Assembly (NCBI RefSeq): GCF_905373215.1
Contig: NZ_CAJPRT010000001.1
Span: 124,001-188,000, forward strand
Direction: 5' to 3'
Source: an uncultured Campylobacter sp.
Lineage (GTDB): Bacteria; Campylobacterota; Campylobacteria; Campylobacterales; Campylobacteraceae
Length of the DNA: 64,000 nt
Shown here: piece after piece, positions 51,855 to 60,634 of the stretch
Position numbering within the stretch: position 1 is the stretch's first letter
How the letters are laid out: every line of letters begins with the position of its first letter
Translations under genes and position numbers: made by a program
Notes under the pieces: generated by a model
Databases searched by the model: none
What the model saw: the letters and a program-made list of their open reading frames with translations, nothing else
What the model was told of the DNA's origin: nothing

Positions 51855-53927
51855 ATGGTTAAGAAATTTTATCTTTCAAATGCCGCGATCGCACTAAGTT
51901 TGTGTGCCGCATTGCAACTAAACGGAGCCGAAAACAACGTTACGTCCGCAAATATCAGCGCGCCTAGCGCAGGGGCGGTAAATCCCGCAGCTCCTAAAAG
52001 CGCTTCCGGCGCGAACGCCACAAAGCTGGGCACCATCGTAGTTACCGCGACGGGCTTTGAGGATACGCTTAAAAACGAGGTTCGCAATGTCTCCGTTGTC
52101 ACCGCTGAGGATATGGAAAATCGCGGTTACCGCGATCTGCGTGAGATTTTAGAAAAGGCGCCGGGGGTTAGCTTTAACGGCAGATCTGTTGATTTGCGTG
52201 GGCAAGGTGCGAAAGCCAATACCTCCGTCAAGGTCCTTCTTAACGGAGTCGCTCTCAATATGATCGACACGACGCCTACGACCATCCCGATCGATCTCGT
52301 TCCGATCGAAGATATCGAGCGCGTGGAGATCATCCCCGGCGGCGGTAGCGTGCTTTACGGCAGCGGCACCAGCGGCGGCGTGATAAATATCATCACAAAA
52401 AAGGGCGCAAAATACCCATACGCCAATGTCTCTACCAAGATCGCGTCGTATAATTATAAAGATCTAAATTTCGGCGCAGGCGGGAATGTGAGCGAAAATC
52501 TATTTCTAAAGACCGCAATGAAGGGCTTTGATCAGCATGGATACCGCAAGGGCGAAAGAGAGCGAGGCTACTATACATCATTTGGACTAAATTATAAAAT
52601 TTCAGATGATCAAAGCCTATCTTTTAATCCGAGCTTTTATCGCGCTAGGACGCATGATGTGCCGGGTTTAGGGCTTGCCGAGCTTAAAGCGGATCGCCGC
52701 CAACAAGGAGGCGAGAGGACCTTTACCAAAAGTACGCGACTAAATTTTGACTTGGATTATGCGGTAAAATTCGGCGATAGATTTGAAGCAAATTTACAGC
52801 CTTATTATCAAGATATTAGAATTTTGCAAAAGGGCTTTGTGATGAAAGATCGCAAAGAAGGGGCGAATTTAAAGGGCAAGCTTACCTATGATAACGACGA
52901 GCTCATAGCGGGATATGATTATCTCAAAAACAAGGGCTTCCGCAGGATCGACTTTACCACTTCGATGAATCCTATGATGAGCCTTTCGCAACTTACGATC
53001 TTTGATATGCAAAAACAGACGCACTCGGTTTATGCCTTAGAAAAGCACGACTTCACGGAGCTGTTTTCGCTTAGTGCGGGCGGGCGTTTTGAGCGCGCCG
53101 AATACAAAGTAGATCGCGAAGTCTCTACGACGATGCGTAGGATGGGGCGCATCTTTCACACTCAAGACAGCACGCACGTAACGGACGATAAAAACAACTA
53201 TGCGTTTGAGATCACGCCGAATTTTAAATATTCTAAAGACGGCAATGTCTATTTTAAATTTGAGCGAGGCTATATCTCACCGGGTCCTAATCAGCTCATC
53301 GATAAGCTAAGTTCTAGCGGCCCTTACGTGCTTAATAACCTCAAATCCGAAACCTTTAAAACCTACGAGATCGGCATGAAGGATCTAATCTATGGGCAAT
53401 ACGTAAGCGCGACGCTGTTTTGGACCGATACGAAAAACGAGATCGTAAACGAGCTACTCGGTAGCGGCTTTAATAGCGGTTGGCATTTTATAAATATCGA
53501 CGAGACGCGCCGCAAGGGCGTGGAGCTGTATGCGGAGCAAAGCCTGCTTTCAAATTTAAAGCTCAGCGAGACCTTTTCATACGTGGACGCCAAGATCCAA
53601 TCCGGCGCGAATAAGGGCAAGCAGGTTCCGCTAGTGGAGCGCTCGAAGTTCGTTTTGGGCGTCGATTACGAACCGATTAGAAATTTAACGCTGATGAGCG
53701 ATTTTAAATATTTCTCATCATCGCACGACGCCAACCACGACAGGATCGATTCGCGCACGATCGTAGATCTGGGCGCTGCGTATCGCTTCGCAAGCGGATT
53801 TTTGATAAGCGCCGGAGTCAAAAACGTCTTTGACGAGGAGTATAATTACAACCAAAATTTACGCGCAGACGTCTATACTCCGGCCCCCGGGCGCAACTAC
53901 TACGTGGAGTTTAAATACGCCTATTAG
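51855..53927 (+). CDS. TonB-dependent outer membrane receptor
   Basis: 690 residues from ATG 51855 (GGGGAG upstream; a GTG one codon earlier is possible). Signal peptide about 1-25. A TonB box-like LGTIVVTATG (about 57-66) is followed by the plug domain with RGYRDLREILEKAPGVSF and the closing GGVINIITKKG (near 177). A 22-strand barrel ends in the C-terminal aromatic YVEFKYAY. It imports a ferric siderophore, haem, cobalamin or similar ligand; the substrate is not shown. Confidence 0.92.
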   Translation: MVKKFYLSNAAIALSLCAALQLNGAENNVTSANISAPSAGAVNPAAPKSASGANATKLGTIVVTATGFEDTLKNEVRNVSVVTAEDMENRGYRDLREILEKAPGVSFNGRSVDLRGQGAKANTSVKVLLNGVALNMIDTTPTTIPIDLVPIEDIERVEIIPGGGSVLYGSGTSGGVINIITKKGAKYPYANVSTKIASYNYKDLNFGAGGNVSENLFLKTAMKGFDQHGYRKGERERGYYTSFGLNYKISDDQSLSFNPSFYRARTHDVPGLGLAELKADRRQQGGERTFTKSTRLNFDLDYAVKFGDRFEANLQPYYQDIRILQKGFVMKDRKEGANLKGKLTYDNDELIAGYDYLKNKGFRRIDFTTSMNPMMSLSQLTIFDMQKQTHSVYALEKHDFTELFSLSAGGRFERAEYKVDREVSTTMRRMGRIFHTQDSTHVTDDKNNYAFEITPNFKYSKDGNVYFKFERGYISPGPNQLIDKLSSSGPYVLNNLKSETFKTYEIGMKDLIYGQYVSATLFWTDTKNEIVNELLGSGFNSGWHFINIDETRRKGVELYAEQSLLSNLKLSETFSYVDAKIQSGANKGKQVPLVERSKFVLGVDYEPIRNLTLMSDFKYFSSSHDANHDRIDSRTIVDLGAAYRFASGFLISAGVKNVFDEEYNYNQNLRADVYTPAPGRNYYVEFKYAY

Positions 53928-54047
53928 CGCGCGTTTAAATTTAAGCGAGGTTTTGAGCTGCGAAATTTAAAATTTACGGACGGAATTTAAAATTTTGCCG
54001 CGACGTGCTTTGCCGCCGCGAGATTAAATTTAATAAAAGGAGCGAAG

Positions 54048-54839
54048 ATGAAGCCTGATTATAAAAACTGGGTGCCTAAGGGCATGATCGCGTCATTTGC
54101 TGCGAGTGCGGGCGTGGCGTTAGTTTTATTTTTGATTTTCGGCGTTTACGGTTTGGGTGCTAGTGGTGCGCTAAGAGGCGTGCTAGCCGGGCTTTTCGGC
54201 GCAGCGACGCTGGTTTTGATCGGCTTTACGATCTACTGCGTCGTGTGGTACCGCGCGTTTGATTACGGCGGCAAGCGTCAGCTCTCGCGCGCGATCGTAG
54301 AAGGCATGGCAAAATATGTGGATCTGCCCGAGGGCGGGCGCGGGCTAGACGTAGGCTGCGGCAGCGGCGCGCTAACGATCGCCGTTGCTAAGCGCAATCC
54401 GCACGCATCGGTGCTAGGCGTCGATCGCTGGGGCTTTGAGTACGCGTCTTTTAATAAGCAGCTGTGCGAATCCAACGCGCGCGCCGAAGGTGTGCAAAAC
54501 ACTAGCTTCGAGCAGGCCGACGCCACGCAGCTGCCCTTTGAGGACGGCAGCTTCGATGCGGTTACAAGCAACTACGTCTATCACAACATCATGCGCAAGG
54601 ACCGCCAGGCGCTGCTTTTAGAGACGCTCCGCGTGCTTAAAAAGGGCGGCAGCTTCGCGATCCACGATCTTTTCTCGCGCGGAAACTACGGCGATATGGA
54701 CGCTTTCATCGCGCGACTTAAGGAGCAGGGCTATGAGCAGCTCGAGTTCATAGACACGACGCAGGGGCTTTTTATGGGTCCGCGCGAAGCCAAATGGCTG
54801 ATGCTAGGCAGCTCAAAGCTTCTGGCGGGTAGAAAATAG
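54048..54839 (+). CDS. membrane-anchored class I SAM-dependent methyltransferase
   Basis: 263 residues. Two TM helices (about 13-34 and 44-66) precede a methyltransferase domain. Motif I is GLDVGCGSGALTI (about 98-110), followed by FEQADATQLPFEDGSFDAV and LRVLKKGGSFAIHDLF. The domain type is Methyltransf_11. The substrate is unknown. A GGAG site precedes the ATG. The N-terminal membrane helices are unusual for this domain. Confidence 0.85.
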   Translation: MKPDYKNWVPKGMIASFAASAGVALVLFLIFGVYGLGASGALRGVLAGLFGAATLVLIGFTIYCVVWYRAFDYGGKRQLSRAIVEGMAKYVDLPEGGRGLDVGCGSGALTIAVAKRNPHASVLGVDRWGFEYASFNKQLCESNARAEGVQNTSFEQADATQLPFEDGSFDAVTSNYVYHNIMRKDRQALLLETLRVLKKGGSFAIHDLFSRGNYGDMDAFIARLKEQGYEQLEFIDTTQGLFMGPREAKWLMLGSSKLLAGRK

Positions 54840-54937
54840 AGAGCCTTCGCAAATTTGATAATTTACTATGCCCTACTAACAAATTCATATTTTAATAATT
54901 TTCCTATAAATTTTAAATTTACTATTTTTTCATTATT

Positions 54938-56446
54938 TCATAGCGACTGTTCCCTAAAAAGAAGCACTTCATCGTCTTGTATTTCGGTATCAAGAGTATT
55001 TAAGGCATCTTGATTGACAATATTACTTCTATTTTCTAAAATTCTTATATTATTAGGATATAGCCATTCATTATTCCATAATTTTATGGACTCACCGCCG
55101 ACCAGTTTGCATAATGGCTCACAAAAATATTTTTGTGTAATTTGTAATTTTATAATTGCCCTCTGTAGCCATATTTGCATATGCCCAGTATTTGGAATGC
55201 TATTAAATTTATTTACAATTTTATCGACAATTGATTCAATCGATTTTTTATTAATCAATCCAAATAATATACTTAGTATTGCCATAGATATAGAATAAGT
55301 TCTTGGATTTAAAAGAGCGATATCAACTACAATACTTATTAAAACTTCTATATTTTCTTTATTCCTAGTTTTGTTTTTACTTTCTCTTAATTGTTTCAAA
55401 ATTGCCTGCAACTCTTTTGTTATAGTTCCAGAATGCGGATATTTTAGTGCAAATTGATGAATCAGCAAAAGACGTTTTTGTATTGTTTTTAAATCTTTAT
55501 CAACAACTAGCCAATCTAACTTATCTGGTTTTATTGAGCCTTGAATAACGTTGTTAGAAAAAGTTGTTTTACTTGAATTTAATTTTAACCCTAAATCAAT
55601 TAAAACTTCTGTAAGTATTTTAATTATCTCATCTGCGATTTGTGGGCTATTAACAAAAATTCTATAATCATCTCTATATCTTAAAATATAAAAATCTTTT
55701 TTATCAATGTATTTTAATTTGGCACTTAAACACAAATCAGCATAGGACAATACAATCTCTGCAATAAGATCCATTAAAACGCTACCTTGCGGTATTCCAT
55801 TCGTTTGTCCATTCGACATACTTTGTATATGAAAATCGATCATGCCACCAATATATTTTTTATTAAAATTTTTATCTTTTCTGTTATTTTTTGATACTTT
55901 TTTAGAATGTAATGCCCAGGATACAGAATGAGTATAAATCGAACCATAACAATCCACAATATCTGTATGGTAAATATAACTATAGTTCAAACTTAAAATT
56001 ATAGATTTTTGTTCTATCTGCCCCCACCAGTTTGAGATTTGCTCAGCCTTATCTGATTCGTTTGACTCAGAAACTACAGGCAAACTCATACATTCAACAA
56101 CGCTTCTAGATTCTATTTTTTTAAATCTTTTTCTGATTAGTTCCCAATTGTCGTATTTTGTTATTTCATTAACAAGCGAAACATAAAGAAAAGGATGAAT
56201 TAATTCGAATCTCCGCCAATCATATTTGCCATTTTTATTATGAAATAATTTGTAGTTTACATCTTCAAAACTATCCGGATTGCTGTTTTTAATACTCATA
56301 AAATTTTTCCGACCTAGAATCTTTGAAATTTGATCAAACAAATTATCAAATTTAATATATGGCGGCAAATCAATATTTACGTAGCTTTCATGCTTTAATA
56401 AAAATAATCTAGCTTCTTCAAAATTTAAAGAAAGTATATTTTTCAC
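54938..56446 (-). CDS. stand-alone reverse transcriptase of the UG/DRT (defence-associated) type
   Basis: 502 residues, AT-rich. RT motifs in order: TDIVDCYGSIYTH (161-173, catalytic Asp), NGIPQGS (216-222), and YRDD (257-260) in place of the usual YADD or YxDD, then GLKLNSSKT. There is no group II intron maturase or HNH domain; instead ~190 residues of helical C-terminus follow. This build fits the unknown-group RTs that defend against phage (DRT systems) or Abi RTs. I cannot fix the class. GGAG lies just upstream. Most likely horizontally gained. Confidence 0.8.
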   Translation of the reverse strand: MKNILSLNFEEARLFLLKHESYVNIDLPPYIKFDNLFDQISKILGRKNFMSIKNSNPDSFEDVNYKLFHNKNGKYDWRRFELIHPFLYVSLVNEITKYDNWELIRKRFKKIESRSVVECMSLPVVSESNESDKAEQISNWWGQIEQKSIILSLNYSYIYHTDIVDCYGSIYTHSVSWALHSKKVSKNNRKDKNFNKKYIGGMIDFHIQSMSNGQTNGIPQGSVLMDLIAEIVLSYADLCLSAKLKYIDKKDFYILRYRDDYRIFVNSPQIADEIIKILTEVLIDLGLKLNSSKTTFSNNVIQGSIKPDKLDWLVVDKDLKTIQKRLLLIHQFALKYPHSGTITKELQAILKQLRESKNKTRNKENIEVLISIVVDIALLNPRTYSISMAILSILFGLINKKSIESIVDKIVNKFNSIPNTGHMQIWLQRAIIKLQITQKYFCEPLCKLVGGESIKLWNNEWLYPNNIRILENRSNIVNQDALNTLDTEIQDDEVLLFREQSL

Positions 56447-56475
56447 ATCATCTCCTTTTTCATTTGGTATTATTT

Positions 56476-56688
56476 TTACTTAGCAACAGTCTTTAAGGAT
56501 TTCGGTTCACCTTTCTTTAGGCTCTCCCACTCCTTTTTCACGCAGGCTTTTTGTGCCTCGTCCGTGCTAGCAAACTCCTTTTGCGTCTGCCTCGTTTTGC
56601 CGTTTTTGATGCTCTCGCTAGCTAAAATTTGACCCTGCACGCGCAAATTTAGGCGATCGCCGCCGCTTAAATTTATTAAATTTTTCAT
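56476..56688 (-). CDS. small basic hypothetical protein upstream of the RT gene
   Basis: 70 residues, rich in Lys/Gln/Ser, with LRVQGQILASESIKNGKTRQ and DEAQKACVKKEWESLKKGEP. The spacing of the last part resembles the start of WGR-type domains, where a K-E-W-x-x-L-x-K-G turn occurs, but the protein is too short to be sure. It ends 29 nt before the RT start on the same strand. Its GC is nearer the core than that of the RT. Confidence 0.5.
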   Translation of the reverse strand: MKNLINLSGGDRLNLRVQGQILASESIKNGKTRQTQKEFASTDEAQKACVKKEWESLKKGEPKSLKTVAK

Positions 56689-56743
56689 TTTCGCCCCTGC
56701 GGATTAATTTTAAAAATTATCGCAAAGAGGCGCTTAAAAGTCG

Positions 56744-57298
56744 CTAAATATCGATAACGCCGAGGTGCGAGAGTAAAATTTTAACCCCGATCAGAATTAA
56801 AATCGCGCCGCCTAAAACGAGCGCCTTTGAGTGCAGGTATTCGCCCGTTAGCTTGCCTGCGTAGCACGCCGCGACGCACAGCGCGAAGCAGACGAGCCCG
56901 ATTACGCAACAGGCGTAGAGGATGTTTATCTCGCCAAAGGCAAAGGTCACGCCCACAGCCATCGCATCGATGCTGGTGGCGATCGCGCCCAGCACCAGCT
57001 CCTTCGTGCTTAGGCATAGGTCTGGCTCATCCTGCTCGCGGCGGGATTCCGCGATCATCTTAACGCCTAAAAACGATAAAATTCCAAACGCGACGAAGTG
57101 ATCGATTTGCGCGATAAATTTTACGAAATTTATCCCCAAAACGTAGCCTGCAAGCGGCATTATAAACTGAGCCGCCGCGTAGAAAAACGCGACGCGCGCG
57201 ATCTGCGCAAATTTAAAATTCGGATATTTCGCGCCGTTTGAGATACTAAGCGCGACGCTGTCCATCGCAAGCGCGAAAGCGATGAGTAAAAGCTCCAT
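56744..57298 (-). CDS. mntP: manganese efflux pump MntP
   Basis: 184 residues with six TM helices. The two family repeats each carry the metal-binding Asp: ALAMDSVALSI (about 9-19) and ATSIDAMAVGV (about 110-120). It exports Mn2+ across the inner membrane. An AAAGGG site precedes the ATG. No Mn riboswitch is evident in the 86-nt upstream region. Confidence 0.92.
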   Translation of the reverse strand: MELLLIAFALAMDSVALSISNGAKYPNFKFAQIARVAFFYAAAQFIMPLAGYVLGINFVKFIAQIDHFVAFGILSFLGVKMIAESRREQDEPDLCLSTKELVLGAIATSIDAMAVGVTFAFGEINILYACCVIGLVCFALCVAACYAGKLTGEYLHSKALVLGGAILILIGVKILLSHLGVIDI

Positions 57299-57384
57299 AT
57301 TTAGCCCTTTTGGTATTATAAAAGCGTTGATTATACATTAAAATTTTCGAAATAAAATAATCAATCTTTAATTAGGAAAAAACT

Positions 57385-58014
57385 TTGCTTAAAAAATTAA
57401 TCTTTTGTTTATTGCCGATATTTGCGACTGCTAGCTGGGAGGAGGTCGCCGTAAAGGGGCTGGACGTGATGCTTAGTGCGGGCGCGGGCGATAGCGAAAA
57501 TTTTAAAAACTCACTAAGCACTTTGATAGAGCGTGCCGCAAATGAATACGAACGCACTGGCGTACAGGATTACGAGCTCGATTTGCCTAGCTACATTACC
57601 GAGCGCGCGGGCAAAAAAAGCATCGCCGTGCAGAATATGCAAAGGCTGGCGAGCAAGAAGCTAAGTCTTGCCGTAGAGCCGATCAAAAAGCTCGTACTCG
57701 CTAAAATAAAAGATATGTCCGAAGCCGATACTAAAGCGGTAATGAGCGGCGAGGTGTTATTCAGCCACTATCTGCGCACCAACGCCTTTGATGAAATTTA
57801 CGAAATCATTCGCCCTTTGGCACGTGAACTAGGAGCCGACGTGAGCTTTGCTAAAAGCTTTAAAAGTGCCGTTGGACGCGACCCTGGAGACGATTTTAGT
57901 AGCGAATTTAGCAGCGCCTTTATCAACGAAAGCTTCGATTTTTTAAGCAAAAACGAAAGGGAGTTTCGCAAAAACTCGGGCGCGATTTTAAACGCCATAA
58001 AGACGATCAGATAG
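57385..58014 (+). CDS. periplasmic DUF4197-like protein
   Basis: 209 residues from TTG 57385 (AGGA seven to nine bases upstream). A short signal peptide (LIFCLLPIFATAS) is followed by helices. The segment KIKDMSEADTKAVMSGEVLFSHYLRTNA (about 108-135) follows the DUF4197 pattern in which M-x-x-x-D-A precedes ILxG...YFR and a F-x-P repeat. Function unknown. Family confidence is moderate. Confidence 0.6.
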   Translation: MLKKLIFCLLPIFATASWEEVAVKGLDVMLSAGAGDSENFKNSLSTLIERAANEYERTGVQDYELDLPSYITERAGKKSIAVQNMQRLASKKLSLAVEPIKKLVLAKIKDMSEADTKAVMSGEVLFSHYLRTNAFDEIYEIIRPLARELGADVSFAKSFKSAVGRDPGDDFSSEFSSAFINESFDFLSKNEREFRKNSGAILNAIKTIR

Positions 58015-58057
58015 GCGCGACCGCACTAAAATCTCGGCGAAATTTTACTTTAAATTT

Positions 58058-59887
58058 ATGAAAAATTCTATCTCGGAGCTCGCGGAAAATTTTAATTCAA
58101 AATTCGCTTTAAATTTTATCTCAAACCGGGTGCGTGAGTGCGCGAAAAACACAGCGCCTGGCGACACGGCAAATTTTGCTCCCGCTCCCTACCTCAAAAG
58201 AAATTTCAAATTTCAAGATGCGGATGCCCGGTTAAATTTTATCTGCGGAAGAAATTTAAAATTTTATCCCGTCTCGGCCGGTTTCGCCGCACGCAATCGT
58301 GCCTCGGCCAGTTTTGCTGCGCACAGTCTCGTCGCGCTTTATTCCGCTCCGCGCGTTAGAAATCTTGAAAGAAAATCCGCTTTAAGCTCCGCGGCTCTTT
58401 CGCCGAATTTAAACTCTGCACAAATTCCTAACTGCGCCGAAAGCAAAGCTTTAAATTTCGCAAAAGCCTCCGCAATAAATCCTTGCGAAAATTCTGCGAA
58501 AAATTTCAAACGAAATTTTATGGGAAATTCCACTCATAGCGGCGCAAATAGCGCGAGTTCGCTAAATCGTGCGAGCGACGTAGACGAGCCAAATTTAAGC
58601 CCCGCAAAAAGCCTTGCTGACGCCCATACGCGACGCTCAAAGAAAAATTTTACCGAGGTCATTGCAAGCGGCCACGGCTCTACTCATACGCCGCAGAGCT
58701 TTGGATTGAAAAATTTTAAGGCGCGGAATTTTGCGAAGAAATCTAATTCGGCACAGAATTCTAGCTCCGCTCAAAGCTTAAATTCCGCGCAGAATTTCGA
58801 TTTCACGCAAAGCTCTAATTCTACGCAGAGCCCTGCTGCCGCGCAAAATTCTGCCTCTACGCAAAACTACACGCAAAGCTCGAATTCTGCGCAGAGTTTC
58901 GGGCGAAATTCTAATTCCGCGCAAAGCCATGCGCAAAACCCCGTTCCGCCTAGCAGGTTGTGGGATCTGGGGCTGCTTTTCGTAGCGATCGTTTGGGGAT
59001 GCACTTTCGTGCCGGTTCAGCGCGCGCTGCATAGCGGCGACGTTTTTAGCTTTTTGTTTTGGCGCTTTTTGGCGGCGAGCATTTTTACCTACCTCGCCTG
59101 CCTGCGTTTCGGCGTCAAATTTGACCGCGGCACGATAGGGCGGGGCGTGTTTTGCGGGCTGATGCTATTTTGCGATTTTTCCTGCCAAACCATAGCGCTT
59201 GATTATGCGCTATCATCGACGGTGGCGTTTATTTTGGGGCTAAATGTCGTCATCGTGCCCTTTTTGATGCTTGCGTTCTTCGGCAAAAAGGTCGGTGTGA
59301 GCGCCTTTGGCGGCGCGGCCACGGCGCTTTTGGGGCTGTATTTTTTAAGCGGAGCAAGCGGCGCGGTGGGATTTGGCATAGGCGAGCGGTTGACGCTGAT
59401 TTCCGCGTTTGCATACGCGCTTCACATCGTCTTTACCGGCGTTTGCGCGCGCAAAAGCAATCTCTACGGCTTTGTGATCGTGCAGTTTATCTGCGTCTGC
59501 GTCTGCGCGCTGATCGCGGCGGTTTTCACTCCTCACGCGGAGTTTGAAGGCGAGATAAGAGTACTTGGAAATTTGATCTTTTCGCCGAGCTTCGATTTCG
59601 TTTTCGCGCTGGTTTTGACCTCGATCTTTGCTACCGTCGCGGCGTTTGTGATCCAAACGATGGCGCAAAATCGCGGCGTAAGCGAGATAAAAACGGTGCT
59701 TATTTTCGCGCTAGAGCCCGTAAGCGCGGGTATTATGGGGTATGCTTTCGGCGAGAAGCTAAGCGCGCTTCAAATTTTAGGCGCGGCGCTGATACTCGCA
59801 GGTATCCTGCTTAGCGAGCTGGGTGGACTTTTAGGCGCGAAGTTTGCTAAAGATCGAGCTTGCGAAAAAGCAGACCGAGGCGACTAG
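58058..59887 (+). CDS. EamA/DMT-family transporter with ~300-residue low-complexity N-terminal extension
   Basis: 609 residues against about 300 for the family. The transporter begins at about 301 (LWDLGLLFVAIVWGCTFVPV) and has ten TM helices in two EamA repeats. Residues 1-300 are unrelated, hydrophilic and low-complexity. Residues 228-292 are almost only Asn, Ser, Gln and Ala (NSAQNSSSAQSLNSAQNF), encoded by variants of AATTCYRCGCARAGC. An internal start near codon 300 cannot be excluded, though no strong ribosome site is evident. Its 3' end overlaps the convergent ABC permease gene by 57 bp. Confidence 0.8.
   Translation: MKNSISELAENFNSKFALNFISNRVRECAKNTAPGDTANFAPAPYLKRNFKFQDADARLNFICGRNLKFYPVSAGFAARNRASASFAAHSLVALYSAPRVRNLERKSALSSAALSPNLNSAQIPNCAESKALNFAKASAINPCENSAKNFKRNFMGNSTHSGANSASSLNRASDVDEPNLSPAKSLADAHTRRSKKNFTEVIASGHGSTHTPQSFGLKNFKARNFAKKSNSAQNSSSAQSLNSAQNFDFTQSSNSTQSPAAAQNSASTQNYTQSSNSAQSFGRNSNSAQSHAQNPVPPSRLWDLGLLFVAIVWGCTFVPVQRALHSGDVFSFLFWRFLAASIFTYLACLRFGVKFDRGTIGRGVFCGLMLFCDFSCQTIALDYALSSTVAFILGLNVVIVPFLMLAFFGKKVGVSAFGGAATALLGLYFLSGASGAVGFGIGERLTLISAFAYALHIVFTGVCARKSNLYGFVIVQFICVCVCALIAAVFTPHAEFEGEIRVLGNLIFSPSFDFVFALVLTSIFATVAAFVIQTMAQNRGVSEIKTVLIFALEPVSAGIMGYAFGEKLSALQILGAALILAGILLSELGGLLGAKFAKDRACEKADRGD
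58738..58950 (+). repeat. degenerate short repeats encoding an Asn-Ser-Ala-Gln tract
   Basis: More than ten variants of AATTC-(C/T)RCGCARAG(C/T) at roughly 15- to 33-base spacing occur, for example AATTCCGCGCAGAATTTC, AATTCTACGCAGAG, AATTCTGCGCAGAG and AATTCCGCGCAAAG. All stay in the same frame. The same consensus occurs in the NnrS extension (30700-30900) on the other strand. Confidence 0.7.
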
Positions 59888-60634
59888 GATTATCGAAGCG
59901 CCGCTGGTTAGATTGAGCTTAAAGCTCAAAACAAGCCCTGCCGCGCAGAAAAGTGCCGATAGCCCGCAGCTTATCGCCATCATCGAGCCTAAGCTTTTTG
60001 AAATTTTTTCGGCGATGAAAGGCGGGATCGTCATCAGCGAGATCACCAAGATTAGCCCTACGATCTGAATCGACGCGACCACCGCGAGGCTCGCCATCAC
60101 TACGAGGACGTAGTAAAAGACGCTAGTATTTACTCCGCGCAGCAGAGCGAATTCCTTATCGAAGCTGATCGCTAAAAACTGCCTGTAAAAGCACGCCGTA
60201 AGCGCCGCAAATGCCGCGCCGCAAATGCCGATGAAGATCAAATTTTCATGATTTATCGCTAAGATTGAGCCGAATAAAAAGCTCATCAGATCGGATTTGT
60301 ATCCAGGCGTAAGATCGGCGAAAATTATCCCCAGCGCCATTCCAAACGCCCATATCGCGCCGATTACGGCGTCGAAGCGTTCGGTGTTTCGCAGCGTGAC
60401 GTAAGCGATTAGCAGCCCCAAAAACAGCGCAAATACGCTAGCTCCCAGCACGGGCGAGATGCCTAAAAACAGCGCGATGCCGATGCCGCCGTATGCGCCG
60501 TGCGCGATGCCGCCTGCGATGAAGCTCATACGATTTATCACGACTAAAGAGCCCACGACGCCGCAGACTATACTAACTAAAAGCCCGCCGAGCAAGGCAT
60601 TTCGCATGAAATCATAAGATAGAATTTCAGCCAT
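59831..60634 (-). CDS. ABC transporter permease, ZnuB/MntB type
   Basis: 267 residues with about eight TM helices. RMSFIAGGIAHGAYGGIGIA (about 31-50) and the C-terminal LVISLMTIPPFIAEKIS are typical of the ABC-3 family for Zn2+ or Mn2+ uptake. It overlaps the ATPase gene by 8 bp. No binding protein gene is adjacent in view. The last 19 codons overlap the end of the EamA gene on the other strand. Confidence 0.9.
   Translation of the reverse strand: MAEILSYDFMRNALLGGLLVSIVCGVVGSLVVINRMSFIAGGIAHGAYGGIGIALFLGISPVLGASVFALFLGLLIAYVTLRNTERFDAVIGAIWAFGMALGIIFADLTPGYKSDLMSFLFGSILAINHENLIFIGICGAAFAALTACFYRQFLAISFDKEFALLRGVNTSVFYYVLVVMASLAVVASIQIVGLILVISLMTIPPFIAEKISKSLGSMMAISCGLSALFCAAGLVLSFKLNLTSGASIILVASVCFFASSIFSKLRA

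Noticed and set aside
54938..56446. reverse transcriptase as a retron or group II intron
   Set aside because: No msr/msd-like inverted repeats or intron domains are visible around it, and the protein has no maturase or endonuclease region.
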